Shown here: piece after piece, positions 49,946-59,955 of the stretch
Numbering within the stretch: the stretch's first letter is position 1
Layout: each line of letters begins with the position of its first letter
Assembly: GCA_965199945.1 (NCBI GenBank)
Contig: OZ241354.1
Location: forward strand, 2,728,001-2,792,000
Source: VXYL01 sp965199945
Lineage (GTDB): Bacteria > Pseudomonadota > Gammaproteobacteria > Pseudomonadales > Azotimanducaceae
Direction of reading: 5' to 3'
Length of the DNA: 64,000 nucleotides
Notes under the pieces: generated by a model
Seen by the model: the letters and a program-made list of their open reading frames with translations, nothing else
Database searches by the model: none
What the model was told of the DNA's origin: nothing
Program-made: the position numbers and the translations under genes

Positions 49946-50962
49946 ATGCTGGAAAGGATCAAGCGCATTCGCCGTACCGGTGTGCTCATCTTCCTCGCGG
50001 TCGGCGCGTTGACGGCCAGGGCCGGCGACGAGGAGGGCATCGTGCGCGCGTTCTCGATTGCGCCCTCGGGCGAGCTGGTCGTCCAAGCCGAGCGAGCGAA
50101 GGTGGAGGTGCGCGGCGGCAGCGACCAAGTGCGCGTCTCGCTGCGGCGCGGGAACGACGACGCCGCGGCCATCGAGGACGACTACGACATCGGCTTCGAG
50201 CAAACCGCCGACCGGCTTGTAATCACCGCCATGCCCCGCGTGGGCCCTGGGCGTCTCGGATGGTCCCTGCGTCTCTGGCGGTTCCGCCTCCGGAACGCGA
50301 AGCCGTTGGCCATTTCGGTCGAGGCGCCAAGCGGGTTCGGCGCCGACATCGACACCAATGCCGGCAGCGTTCGCGTCGCCGAGATCGCTGGCCCCTTGCA
50401 GGCGCGCACCGCCGGCGCCAGCGTGCGCATCGACGACGTGCCCGGCGTCGTGCAGGTGCGCACGTCGGGCGGATCCATTCGCCATGCGGGAACGTCGGCC
50501 AGCGTGGACGCCAACACGTCCGGCGGCTCGATTGCCATCGGCCACGTCCAAGGCGCGGTGTTCGCCCGCACGTCCGGCGGCCGCATCGCCATCGAACAGG
50601 CAGGCCCGGTGACGGCGAGAACGTCCGGCGGCAGCATCGCCATCGGCCAAGCGCATGGTGCGGTGCAGGCCAAGACCTCCGGCGGCAGCATCGACGCCTC
50701 GCTCGCCGTCCAGCCGCAGGACGACAGCGAACTGCGCACCAGCGGCGGCTCGATCGCGATTCGCCTGGCGCCCGACATCGCGGTGGACATCGACGCCAGC
50801 AGCAGCGGCGGCAACGTTCGCGTCGAGGACGGCCTCGCGCTCGACGGCGACCACCTCCAGCGCGGCGAACCGTGGAAGGATGTGCAGGCGACATTGAACG
50901 GCGGCGGCCCCGCCTTGCGCCTGCGCACCTCCGGTGGATCGATCAGGCTTCGGCAAGAGTGA
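49946..50962 (+). CDS. Exported repetitive beta-structure protein (DUF4097-like)
   Basis: 338 residues. A hydrophobic N-terminus (TGVLIFLAVGALTARA) suggests export. From about residue 125 a unit of 17-20 residues containing (R/K)TSGG(S/R)I recurs at least seven times (VQVRTSGGSIRH, VFARTSGGRIAI, VTARTSGGSIAI, VQAKTSGGSIDA, SELRTSGGSIAI, LRLRTSGGSIRL). Such regular short units usually form a right-handed beta-solenoid, as in the putative-adhesin DUF4097 family. A very long open frame upstream on this strand is antisense and ignored. Confidence 0.8.
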   Translation: MLERIKRIRRTGVLIFLAVGALTARAGDEEGIVRAFSIAPSGELVVQAERAKVEVRGGSDQVRVSLRRGNDDAAAIEDDYDIGFEQTADRLVITAMPRVGPGRLGWSLRLWRFRLRNAKPLAISVEAPSGFGADIDTNAGSVRVAEIAGPLQARTAGASVRIDDVPGVVQVRTSGGSIRHAGTSASVDANTSGGSIAIGHVQGAVFARTSGGRIAIEQAGPVTARTSGGSIAIGQAHGAVQAKTSGGSIDASLAVQPQDDSELRTSGGSIAIRLAPDIAVDIDASSSGGNVRVEDGLALDGDHLQRGEPWKDVQATLNGGGPALRLRTSGGSIRLRQE

Positions 50963-51041
50963 GTGCGCCGCGCCGCACGCCGTGTTCGCAACGGCGCCGA
51001 GCGGGTATGCTGCGCCCGCCATCCCAAGCAGGACTGCGCCC

Positions 51042-52229
<1,188 letters not shown>

Positions 52230-52326
52230 GCGCACGCGGCAGGGCGCTGTTCGAGTTGCGCCGCAACGCGGCGCCTGTCGCAATCTCGAGTCATCCGTGA
52301 AGACCAGCGCTGCTCAGGGAACGGAC

Positions 52327-53040
52327 GTGACCAAAGAATCGACCCTGGACGCTCTCGACAACCCTTCCTGGCACGCGCTGGCCGGCCCGCAGCGCGAGTT
52401 CGGCATCGTCGGCGAGCGGGCGGCGCGGTTTCTGCCGGACGTCTCGCCCATCGCCGCGGTGGCCGACCAAAGCGCCGAGGCGCTGCGGGAGCTGGCTGGC
52501 TTCGTCGAGCCCGGCCGCTTCGTCGCCTTGTTCGCGCCGGGCGAGATCGCCGGCGACGTCGCCGAACTCTGGCGTCTGGCGGCGGTGGCGCCGCTCACGC
52601 AGTGGATTTGCCCGGAACCCGCAGCGGTGCCTTCGTCTGCGCCCGTGAACTTCGTTGAACTCGGGGACGAGGACGCCGAACAGATGTACCGCCTCGCCAA
52701 GGCGACCGACCCAGGCCCGTTCGAGATGCGCACGAATCGTCTCGGAGACTACGTTGGCGTAAAGGTGGATGGCGTTCTCGTCGCCATGGCCGGCGAGCGC
52801 ATCTGCCTGCCCGGCTACCGCGAGGTGAGCGCGGTGTGTACCGACGCCGCGCATCAGGGGCATGGTTACGCGCAGGCGCTGGTGCTGGAAATCGCGCGCC
52901 GGCAGCAGCGCAAGGGCTGCGTGCCGTTCCTGCACGTGCGCACCGGCAGCCCGGCGGAAGCCCAGGCCAAAGCCGTGTACCGCAAGCTCGGCTTCGTGCA
53001 GCGCATGGCGGCCGAAATGACTGTGCTGGTGCGGCGATGA
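52327..53040 (+). CDS. GNAT-family N-acetyltransferase
   Basis: 237 residues. The C-terminal GNAT fold is clear: VSAVCTDAAHQGHGYAQALV contains the acetyl-CoA-binding Q-x-x-G-x-G/A motif, followed by LHVRTGSPAEAQAKAVYRKLGF. The N-terminal ~110 residues are a degenerate second GNAT-like half. GTG 52327 with AGGGA upstream; GTG 52297 is the alternative. The stop overlaps the start of the next gene (ATGA). Confidence 0.85.
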   Translation: MTKESTLDALDNPSWHALAGPQREFGIVGERAARFLPDVSPIAAVADQSAEALRELAGFVEPGRFVALFAPGEIAGDVAELWRLAAVAPLTQWICPEPAAVPSSAPVNFVELGDEDAEQMYRLAKATDPGPFEMRTNRLGDYVGVKVDGVLVAMAGERICLPGYREVSAVCTDAAHQGHGYAQALVLEIARRQQRKGCVPFLHVRTGSPAEAQAKAVYRKLGFVQRMAAEMTVLVRR

Positions 53041-54086
53041 GCGAGCAGCCGGCGCCGAACGGCGAGGAAGCCGCGGAGATTCCGACGGAGCCTGGTGAGA
53101 AGCCGGCCAAGTCGTCCAGCAAAGCGCCGCTGCTGTTCCGCGCTGGCACGTGGCTGCTGGCGGCGGGCTGCTTCTACTTGGTCTACACGCGCATGGAGGC
53201 AGCGGCGGCGCTCGATAAGCTCACCGTCTGGGAGTACCTCGTTGCGTTCTTCGCCGCCGCCGACTGGCTGTTCTGGCTGGCGCTGATGATTCCCTATTCG
53301 GTGTTCTTCTTCCTGGTGGATGCGCACGTCACTTGGCGCGTGGTGCGCTGGTTCAACGCGCCGGACTTGAAGCTCGGCGGGATGCTGACGATTCGCGCCA
53401 GCGCCTACATCCTGTCGCTGGTGAACGAGCAGGTCGGCAAGGGCGCGATGTCCCTCTATCTGCTCCGCCACTACAAGGTGCCGGGCTGGCAAGCGCTCTC
53501 CAGCATGATCCTGCTGGGGCTGATGGAGGTCTATCAACTGCTGGCGTTTTCCGCCATGGGCGTGGCGCTCAACTTCCACTTGGTGCGCGAAGCGTCCACG
53601 CTGCTGCCCTTGGACATGATCCTGCCGGCGGTGATGGGCGTGGCGGCGATCTATCTGCCGCTGCACATCCTCTACTTCCGCACCGGCCACGGGGGCCTGC
53701 GGGAGAAGCCCTTGCTCGCCGCGTTCCGCCAGGCGCGCCCGGTCCACTACCTGCTGATCGTCTTGTTCAAGGCGCCGAACCTGATCGGCGCGGTGGTGGT
53801 CTACACGTTCGCGCTGGATCTATTCCAGGTGGACGTGAGCCTGGGCCAGATGCTGGCGTTTCTGCCGGTGATCTTCCTCGCCGCGGCGCTGCCGCTGCCG
53901 TTCCACGCCGGGGCGCTCTTGCTGTGGGCGGTGCTGTTCCCGGACTATCCCCAGGTCGCCGCCTTCAGCTTCGTGATGCACACCTTCTTCGTGCTCTTCA
54001 ACGCCACCATCGGCGTGCTGTTCCTGCCGCAGGCGAACCACGAGCTGTTCGGCGCGCTGGGAACGTCTGCCGCGTCGAAAACCTGA
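53037..54086 (+). CDS. Multi-pass inner-membrane protein of unknown function
   Basis: 349 residues. A polar, acidic N-terminal tail of about 35 residues is followed by eight or so hydrophobic helices (LFWLALMIPYSVFFFLV, MLAFLPVIFLAAALPLPFHA). The stretch LVNEQVGKGAMSLYLLRHYKVPG resembles the flippase-like/LPG-synthase membrane family in layout, but I would not assign it. Co-translated with the GNAT gene. Convergent with the ABC genes, three bases apart. Confidence 0.7.
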   Translation: MSEQPAPNGEEAAEIPTEPGEKPAKSSSKAPLLFRAGTWLLAAGCFYLVYTRMEAAAALDKLTVWEYLVAFFAAADWLFWLALMIPYSVFFFLVDAHVTWRVVRWFNAPDLKLGGMLTIRASAYILSLVNEQVGKGAMSLYLLRHYKVPGWQALSSMILLGLMEVYQLLAFSAMGVALNFHLVREASTLLPLDMILPAVMGVAAIYLPLHILYFRTGHGGLREKPLLAAFRQARPVHYLLIVLFKAPNLIGAVVVYTFALDLFQVDVSLGQMLAFLPVIFLAAALPLPFHAGALLLWAVLFPDYPQVAAFSFVMHTFFVLFNATIGVLFLPQANHELFGALGTSAASKT

Positions 54087-54089
54087 GCC

Positions 54090-55592
54090 TCAATCGCGCA
54101 GATGGCCTGGGGAGAGCCAGCGCTCCAGCTGCTCGAAGAGCAGTTCCGTGACGATGGCGAGGCCCGCCGCCGGCAGTGCGCCTTCCAGAATCAGCCCGGC
54201 GTCGTTCAGCGAGAGGCCCTTGACGATGGGATCGCCGAGGCCGCCGGCGCCGATGAAGGCGGCGAGCGTTGCGGTGCCGATGCAGATGACGGCCGCGGTG
54301 CGCACCCCGGCGACGATGCTCGGCAGCGCCAACGGCACGAAGACGTGGCGCAGCTGTTGCGCCGGCGTGAGGCCCATCGCCAGCGCCACTCGGCGCAGCG
54401 TGGGATCGATCCCCGTGAGCGCAGTCACGGCATTGCGCAGAATCGGCAGCAGGGCGTAGAGGAAGAGCGCCAGAACAGCCGGCACTGCGCCGATGCCGAC
54501 CAGCGGGATCAGCAGCGCCAACAGCGCCAGGGAGGGAATCGTCTGCAGCAGGCCGGCGGCGTAGACGGCGGCCCGGGACAGCCAGGTGAACTTGAAGATC
54601 AGGAGCGCCAGCGCCACGGCGGTGGCTGTGGCCGGCAGCAGCGCCCAGGCCACCAGCAACAGATGGCGCAGCGTGTTCGTCGCCAAGCGCTCCGCGAGCC
54701 CCGTGCGCCGCATCTCCGGCGCTATTTCGTCGCTCAGCCCCTGTTCGCGCAGATAGCGCGCCGCGGCGCTCGCCGTGGTTTCTTCGCCGCTCAGCACCTT
54801 GCCGTTCAGGCTGCGCATCTCGGCGTCGCTCAAGGTGCCGGCGGTGCGGGCGATCACTTCCTTCGCCCGCGCATCCATGTCCTCGCGCACCAGCGGAACG
54901 GCGAAGTAGCGGGGGAAGAAGGCGCGGTCGTCTTCGAGCACCACCAGGTCGTAGCGGGCCAGTTCGCCGTCGGTCGAATAGGCGTCCGTCAGGTCGATGG
55001 CGCCGTCGGCGATGGCCTGGTAGGCGAGAGCGTGTTCGATGCCGTCCGGCGTCCAGTCGAAACCGTAGGCTTCCTGCAATCCGGGCCAGCCGTCGCGCCG
55101 TTCCAGCACCTCGTGGGAGAGCGCCATCCGCAAGTCGCGGTGGCCGGCGAGGTCCGAGATGCGGCGCAGACCGTGCGCCTTGGCGGCGGAGGCCGAGACG
55201 GCCAGCGCATAGGTGTTGTTGAAGCCGAAGGTGGGCAGCATCTGCGCGCCATCCGCTGCCAATGCCGCGGCCAGCGCGGCGTCGTCCGCTTCGGGAATGT
55301 CCTTGATCGCTTGCGCGATGGTGCCGGTGTATTCGACGTAGACGTCGACGTCGCCCGCCACCAGCGCGTCGTAGCATATTTTCGAGCCGCCCAGCCCCAG
55401 CTTGCGTTCCACCGCGAAGCCTTCGCGGGCGAGCAGTTGCGCGACGATTTCCCCCAGAACGTAGGACTCGCTGAAGGTCTTGCTGGCGACGACGATGGGT
55501 TCGGCCCCGGCGAACACGGTGCCGACAACCGCCGCGAAGGCCGCCAATGCTCGGCGCAGCGCGCGCCCCCGGCATTGCGGTGCGCCTTTCAC
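54090..55592 (-). CDS. Osmoprotectant-type ABC transporter: binding protein fused to permease
   Basis: 500 residues. An N-terminal signal is followed by an OpuAC-type substrate-binding domain (VVASKTFSESYVLGEIVAQL, DVDVYVEYTGTIAQAIK, FGFNNTYALAVS, LTDAYSTDGELARYDLVVLED) to about residue 285. A permease domain follows with LLQTIPSLALLALLIPLVGIG and AAFIGAGGLGDPIVKGL. Family substrates are glycine betaine, choline or related quaternary amines. Here the binding domain is N-terminal, the reverse of the usual permease-first fusions. GTG overlaps the ATPase stop by four bases. Confidence 0.85.
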   Translation of the reverse strand: MKGAPQCRGRALRRALAAFAAVVGTVFAGAEPIVVASKTFSESYVLGEIVAQLLAREGFAVERKLGLGGSKICYDALVAGDVDVYVEYTGTIAQAIKDIPEADDAALAAALAADGAQMLPTFGFNNTYALAVSASAAKAHGLRRISDLAGHRDLRMALSHEVLERRDGWPGLQEAYGFDWTPDGIEHALAYQAIADGAIDLTDAYSTDGELARYDLVVLEDDRAFFPRYFAVPLVREDMDARAKEVIARTAGTLSDAEMRSLNGKVLSGEETTASAAARYLREQGLSDEIAPEMRRTGLAERLATNTLRHLLLVAWALLPATATAVALALLIFKFTWLSRAAVYAAGLLQTIPSLALLALLIPLVGIGAVPAVLALFLYALLPILRNAVTALTGIDPTLRRVALAMGLTPAQQLRHVFVPLALPSIVAGVRTAAVICIGTATLAAFIGAGGLGDPIVKGLSLNDAGLILEGALPAAGLAIVTELLFEQLERWLSPGHLRD

Positions 55593-56323
55593 GATGCGGA
55601 AGCCAAGAGCGAGCGCACGAAGTCGTCGGCCGGCGCCGCGGCGACTTCCGCCGGCGCGCCAGTCTGAACGACCACGCCATCGCCCATGACCACGAGGTGA
55701 TCCGCCAGACGCAGCGCTTCGCGCATGTCGTGGGTGACGAGGACCGTGGTGACCTTGCCATTGCCGTCGCCGTGGTCGCGCAGCTGTTCGAACTGGCGGT
55801 AGATGTCGTCGCGGGTGATGGGGTCGATGGCGGAAAACGGCTCGTCGAGGAGCAGCAGCGCCGGGCGCAGCATCAGCGCCCGGCACAAGCCGGCGCGCTG
55901 CTGTTGGCCGCCGGAGAGCCGATGGGGATAGCGCTCCGCCAACTCTTCGCCCAAGCCGGCCAGCGCGAACAGTTCCTGGCGCCGCGAGTCGATGGCCTCC
56001 GCCTCCCAGCCCTCCAGCCGCGCCAACAGCGAGACGTTCTGCGCCACCGTCATGTGCGGAAACAGGCCGGCGCCTTGCACCGAATAGCCGATGCGCCGCC
56101 GAAACGCCTCCACGCCGTTGGTCGGCACCGGCGCTGCGAGCACGTCGATCTCGCCTTCGTCGAGAACATGCACCGCGTTGACCAGCTGCAGCAGCGTCGT
56201 CTTGCCGCAGCCGCTCGGCCCGACGATGGCGCTGGTGCCACCGCTTGGCAGGGCAAGGTCGATGTGGCGGAACACCCAGTCGTCGAAGCGCTTGCCGGCG
56301 TTGCGGAACTCCACCGCATTCAT
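55589..56323 (-). CDS. ABC transporter ATP-binding protein (osmoprotectant type)
   Basis: 244 residues. Walker A GPSGCGKTT, Q-loop SVQGAGLFPHM, signature LSGGQQQRAG, Walker B LLLLDEPFSAID and the switch histidine in VLVTHD. It lacks the C-terminal CBS domains of OpuA-type subunits. ATG with AGGAG upstream; four-base overlaps both with sbcB before it and the permease fusion after it, so the four genes aminopeptidase-sbcB-ATPase-permease form one minus-strand unit. Confidence 0.92.
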   Translation of the reverse strand: MNAVEFRNAGKRFDDWVFRHIDLALPSGGTSAIVGPSGCGKTTLLQLVNAVHVLDEGEIDVLAAPVPTNGVEAFRRRIGYSVQGAGLFPHMTVAQNVSLLARLEGWEAEAIDSRRQELFALAGLGEELAERYPHRLSGGQQQRAGLCRALMLRPALLLLDEPFSAIDPITRDDIYRQFEQLRDHGDGNGKVTTVLVTHDMREALRLADHLVVMGDGVVVQTGAPAEVAAAPADDFVRSLLASAS

Positions 56324-57801
56324 CGCGGCGCTCCTGCTTCGCGCTGCATGGCGAAATCGGCCAACTCGTCGAGGGTGCGTCGCCCAGCCGCGTGCGCTTC
56401 CTCGCCGAGCGCCGCCAGTTCGCTGCGGTACTTTTCAAGCGACGGGCGCGCGCCGAAGCCTTCGCCCAGGCACTGGCGAATGTGCCCCTGCCAGCGCTGG
56501 CGCTCGTCGGCATCGATCTCTTCGGGATGCAGCCGCGCCTTCAGCCGTTCCGCCAGCGTGCGCAGCCGCCCGTCGCGGAACGCCAGCGCCGGCCAAGGTG
56601 CGCCGCCGGGCTGGGCGAGCGCCTCTTGGAGGCGCTGCATCGCGCGCTTGTCGGCGTCGTCGATGAAGGCGTCGTAGAGCGCCAGCTCGGCATCCGCTGC
56701 CGGTTCGCGATCCGATGTCGTTCGGTAGACGTCGGCGATCTTCTCGGCCAGCCCCGGTGCGCTTGCCAAAGTTCGCCGGCGTTCCTCGACGACATCGGCG
56801 TCGAACCCCAGACGCGCCGCCGCGGCCCCCCGCGCCACTGCGAGCGGGGCGAGGAACGGGCACCGATTCAGCACCACGGTCTCCAACGGCGGGCGCTCGG
56901 CGTCGCCTTCTTCGCGGGGCGCGAACAACCGTTCGGCAAGCTCCCCGGCGTCGCAATCGAGCAGCATGGCGATGTCGCGGCCAAGGTCGGCGACGATGGC
57001 GCGGCTGTCGATTTCCGGGTGCCGGGCCACGGCGACCACCGGCGCGCAGCAGAAGCGTTCGTTGGAAAAGCGCTGCGACACATGGACACACGCCTGAGCG
57101 CCAAGCGGCTGGCCAATGGGCAGCAGCAGCGCCTCTGCGGCCTGCCGGGAGCGGTTGTCCAGGGCGAAACGCCACAGCTTCGGCTGCGCAGCCTTGAGCA
57201 AGCGCGCGAAGCCGATGGTGGCGCGGACGTCGGCCAGCGCATCGTGCGGCCCGTCGTGGCCGATGCCGTTGGCGGCGCTCAGCTGGCCGAGCTTGAAGGA
57301 TGGCGCGCCTTCTTCGTAGGGCCAGCGGATGCCGTCTGGACGCAGCGCACAGGCCGCTCGCGCCACGTCGATCAAATCCCACCGCGAGTTGCCGTCCTGC
57401 CATTCGTGGGCGTAGGGATCGAACAGATTGCGGTAGAAGCCGTGGCGCAGGAAGTCGTCGTCGAAGCGCAGGTTGTTGTAGCCGGCGATGCAGGTCTCCG
57501 GCTGCAGCAGCAGGGCGCGGATGTCGGCAAGCGCCTGCCACTCCTCCACGCCCTCGGCCTCCGCCCGCTGCGGCGTGATGCCGGTGACCAGGCACGCCTC
57601 CGGGCTCGGCAGCACGTCCGGCGCCAGGCGAATGTAGGTGGCGAAGGGCTCGCCCAAGGGCCGCAGCTCGGCGTCCGTGCGCTGCCCGGCGAACTGCATG
57701 ATGCGGTCGCTCGCGGCATGGGTGCCCGTCGTCTCCAGGTCGTACCACAGGAAACTCCCGAGTGCGCTCTCCATGTCGGCCATTTCGGCCACGTCGGCCA
57801 T
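56320..57801 (-). CDS. sbcB: Exonuclease I
   Basis: 493 residues. A 3'-5' ssDNA exonuclease of the DEDD superfamily: Exo I YDLETTG, a second acidic motif in YNNLRFDDDFLRHGFYRN, and HDALADVRATIGFARL as the last motif. The C-terminal SH3-like and helical regions follow (GRRTLDELADFAM). Several near in-frame ATGs exist; 57801 has GAGGA upstream but 57783 and 57774 are possible. It overlaps the ABC ATPase gene, an odd partner for a repair nuclease. Confidence 0.93.
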   Translation of the reverse strand: MADVAEMADMESALGSFLWYDLETTGTHAASDRIMQFAGQRTDAELRPLGEPFATYIRLAPDVLPSPEACLVTGITPQRAEAEGVEEWQALADIRALLLQPETCIAGYNNLRFDDDFLRHGFYRNLFDPYAHEWQDGNSRWDLIDVARAACALRPDGIRWPYEEGAPSFKLGQLSAANGIGHDGPHDALADVRATIGFARLLKAAQPKLWRFALDNRSRQAAEALLLPIGQPLGAQACVHVSQRFSNERFCCAPVVAVARHPEIDSRAIVADLGRDIAMLLDCDAGELAERLFAPREEGDAERPPLETVVLNRCPFLAPLAVARGAAAARLGFDADVVEERRRTLASAPGLAEKIADVYRTTSDREPAADAELALYDAFIDDADKRAMQRLQEALAQPGGAPWPALAFRDGRLRTLAERLKARLHPEEIDADERQRWQGHIRQCLGEGFGARPSLEKYRSELAALGEEAHAAGRRTLDELADFAMQREAGAPR

Positions 57802-57812
57802 GTTGGTCGTCC

Positions 57813-58901
57813 TCACGCGCCGGCGCAGACGGCTTCGGCATCGTCGCCCGGCGGGGCGGCAACGGACAGTCGGGCGCGGCGCTCGTCCGGCGGCAGGGCC
57901 GCGAGTTCGCGCACGGCGGCGTAGAAGGCCGGCCATGTTCCGCTGTCGTCGAACAACCGTGCGAAGCCGTCGACGAGGTCGTCGTAGGCACCGGCGAGCA
58001 CCATGCGCGCGTTGTTGAAGGGCGCTGCCATGTAGCCGTCGAAGCGCCCGTCCCCAAGGCGCTGGCGGCAGGCGCGGTAGGCTGACCGCATGGCCGCGAA
58101 CGCCTCGGCCTTGAGCTGCCGTTTCGCGGCATCGTCGATGGGCAGGGCGTAGAGCGCCCGCAGCCGCTCGCGCCAGTGGCCGAGGAAGCGCGCGAATCTG
58201 GCGCCGGCCTCGCGCTCGCGCGCTCGGCGTTGTCGATGGGCGTCGGCGTCCTGGCCTTGCGCGGCAAGCCAGCCCAGCGTGCCGCGCCGGCCGACGAAGG
58301 ACGCGAAGGACTCGTTGAACGCCGTGTCGGCGCGAACGTATGCCACGCCGTGGGCGAGTTCGTGGAACAGCAGCTCGGCGAGCGCCGGTTCGTCGTAGTG
58401 GGTGAAGCTGGAGAGGATGGGATCGTCGAACCAGCCCAAGGTGGAGTAGGCGCCCACGCCGTAGACATGGACGTCGTAGCGCGCCGCAAGGCGCCGCCCC
58501 TCGACCTCGGCGTCGCGTCTTGCGAAGTAGCCGCGGTAGAGGACGCAGCCGATCAACGGGTAGCAGCGCGAGTGGGCGGCGAGTTCGAGTTCCCGAGCCG
58601 CCACGACGTTCCACACCACGGCGGCGCCCACGTCCGCGTAGCTCGAATAGCGCCCGTCCGCGGGCAATGCCAGTTCCTCCGCCGCGTAGCGCAGCATGGC
58701 CGTCGCCAGGCGCAGCTGCGCGGCCAGCGCCGGGTCGGTGCGCGGGTCGTCGACGACCGCCTGCAGGTCGCGTCGAGAGAGCAGCAGAGACGCTTGCCCG
58801 GCCACCGCCTGCGTGTAGAACTTGACGCCGGCGCAGCCGGCGAGGGCGACGGCCAAGGCCAGCGCGGCGAGTCGTGCCGGCAGCGCCGCCCACCGGCGCA
58901 T
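57813..58901 (-). CDS. Predicted lipoprotein aminopeptidase (COG4324, HExxH)
   Basis: 362 residues. A lipoprotein signal ends in VALAGC. The zinc site is HELAH with the third ligand in FNESFASFVG. Other family features are YGVGAYSTLGWFDDPILSSF and YMAAPFNNARMVL. Start 58901 is chosen for its normal leader length; ATG 58946 would add 15 residues. It lies 11 bases before sbcB. Periplasmic-facing peptidase; substrate unknown. Confidence 0.83.
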   Translation of the reverse strand: MRRWAALPARLAALALAVALAGCAGVKFYTQAVAGQASLLLSRRDLQAVVDDPRTDPALAAQLRLATAMLRYAAEELALPADGRYSSYADVGAAVVWNVVAARELELAAHSRCYPLIGCVLYRGYFARRDAEVEGRRLAARYDVHVYGVGAYSTLGWFDDPILSSFTHYDEPALAELLFHELAHGVAYVRADTAFNESFASFVGRRGTLGWLAAQGQDADAHRQRRAREREAGARFARFLGHWRERLRALYALPIDDAAKRQLKAEAFAAMRSAYRACRQRLGDGRFDGYMAAPFNNARMVLAGAYDDLVDGFARLFDDSGTWPAFYAAVRELAALPPDERRARLSVAAPPGDDAEAVCAGA

Positions 58902-59031
58902 CGCTGCGGGCGAGGCGCCGCTCCAAGAGGCTGTTTCGGTTCGCATTGATGCGGGCGCTGCGCTAGGAGCGCCCAGACATCCCATAGGCGACTTGAGAAT
59001 CGAGACAATAGCACGCGCTTTGAGCGAAGGG

Positions 59032-59955
59032 ATGCCGAGAGGAATGGACCTGTTGCGGGGCTGCGCGGCGTTCGCCTTCATCGTGCTGAACACGGTGTTC
59101 TGGTTCGTGCCCATCGCGCTACTGGGCGTTGTCCGGCGGCTCCTGCCGAAGTCGTCGGCGCCGCTCCGCGACATGCGGACGCGCTGCGGGCGGGGGCTCG
59201 CCGGCGCCCTCCAAGGCTGGGTGGTCTGCGCGAAGGCGATGGCGCAGGCGCTGCGCATCGCGCCGCAGGACTTGCGCGTGCAGGACGCCGAACGGCGGCT
59301 CAAGCCGGACGGCTGGTACTTGCTGATCGCCAACCACCAGAGCTGGGCGGACATTCTCGTGCTGGTGTTCGCCTTCCAGGGCATCGCGCCGGCGTTCGTA
59401 TTCCTCACCAAGCGCGAACTGATCTGGGTGCCGTTGATCGGCGTGGCCTTGTGGCTGCTGGAGTTTCCCTACGTGCGGCGCTATTCCCCAGGGCAGCTGC
59501 GCGACAACCCGGCCTTGCGCGCCCACGACCGGGACGCGGTGCGCAAGGCCTGCGCCGGCATCCGCGAGCGGCCCACCTGCGTGCTCAACTTCGTGGAAGG
59601 CACGCGCTTCACGGCGGCGAAGCGCGATGCCCAGCAGTCGCCCTATCGAACGTTGCTGAAGCCGAGGACCGGCGGCTTGCGGATCGCCGCCGAGGCGCTT
59701 GCGGACCGCGTGACGGCGGTGGTGGACGTGACGATTGCCTACGCGGGGCCCGAGAGCGACGCATCGGCCGGACAAGCGCCGGACTTCTGGAGCTATCTGT
59801 GCGGTCGCTGCCGGCGCGTGGATGTCCAGGCGCGGGTGCTGCCGCCGCCAAGCGGCCTTGGCGACGACCTGCGCCCGTGGCTGGAAGCGCTCTGGCAGGA
59901 GAAGGACGCTGCCTTGACGGCGCGGCGGGCGGCTACGGGCCAGCGGCCGGCGTAG
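59032..59955 (+). CDS. PlsC-family acyltransferase (YihG-like)
   Basis: 307 residues. One or two N-terminal membrane helices (FIVLNTVFWFVPIALLGVV) precede an LPLAT domain with NHQSWADILVL (the H-x4-D motif), FLTKRELIWVPLIG and FVEGTRFT. YihG-type enzymes acylate lysophosphatidate in the inner membrane. Two ATGs are possible, 59032 and 59044. The last 23 bases overlap the 3' end of the convergent coiled-coil gene. Confidence 0.88.
   Translation: MPRGMDLLRGCAAFAFIVLNTVFWFVPIALLGVVRRLLPKSSAPLRDMRTRCGRGLAGALQGWVVCAKAMAQALRIAPQDLRVQDAERRLKPDGWYLLIANHQSWADILVLVFAFQGIAPAFVFLTKRELIWVPLIGVALWLLEFPYVRRYSPGQLRDNPALRAHDRDAVRKACAGIRERPTCVLNFVEGTRFTAAKRDAQQSPYRTLLKPRTGGLRIAAEALADRVTAVVDVTIAYAGPESDASAGQAPDFWSYLCGRCRRVDVQARVLPPPSGLGDDLRPWLEALWQEKDAALTARRAATGQRPA

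Noticed and set aside
46616..50962. A 1448-codon open frame on the plus strand ending in the TSGGSI protein
   Set aside because: Its first 3.3 kb is exactly antisense to the Arc, carboxyltransferase and PhyH genes, all with clear family motifs. High GC content lowers stop-codon frequency, so long empty frames are expected; the peptide is Arg/His/Gln-rich like other shadow frames.
57765..57801. Nine-base tandem repeats around the sbcB start
   Set aside because: They encode MADVAEMAD and only create alternative ATGs; no sign of a regulatory repeat beyond start-site uncertainty.
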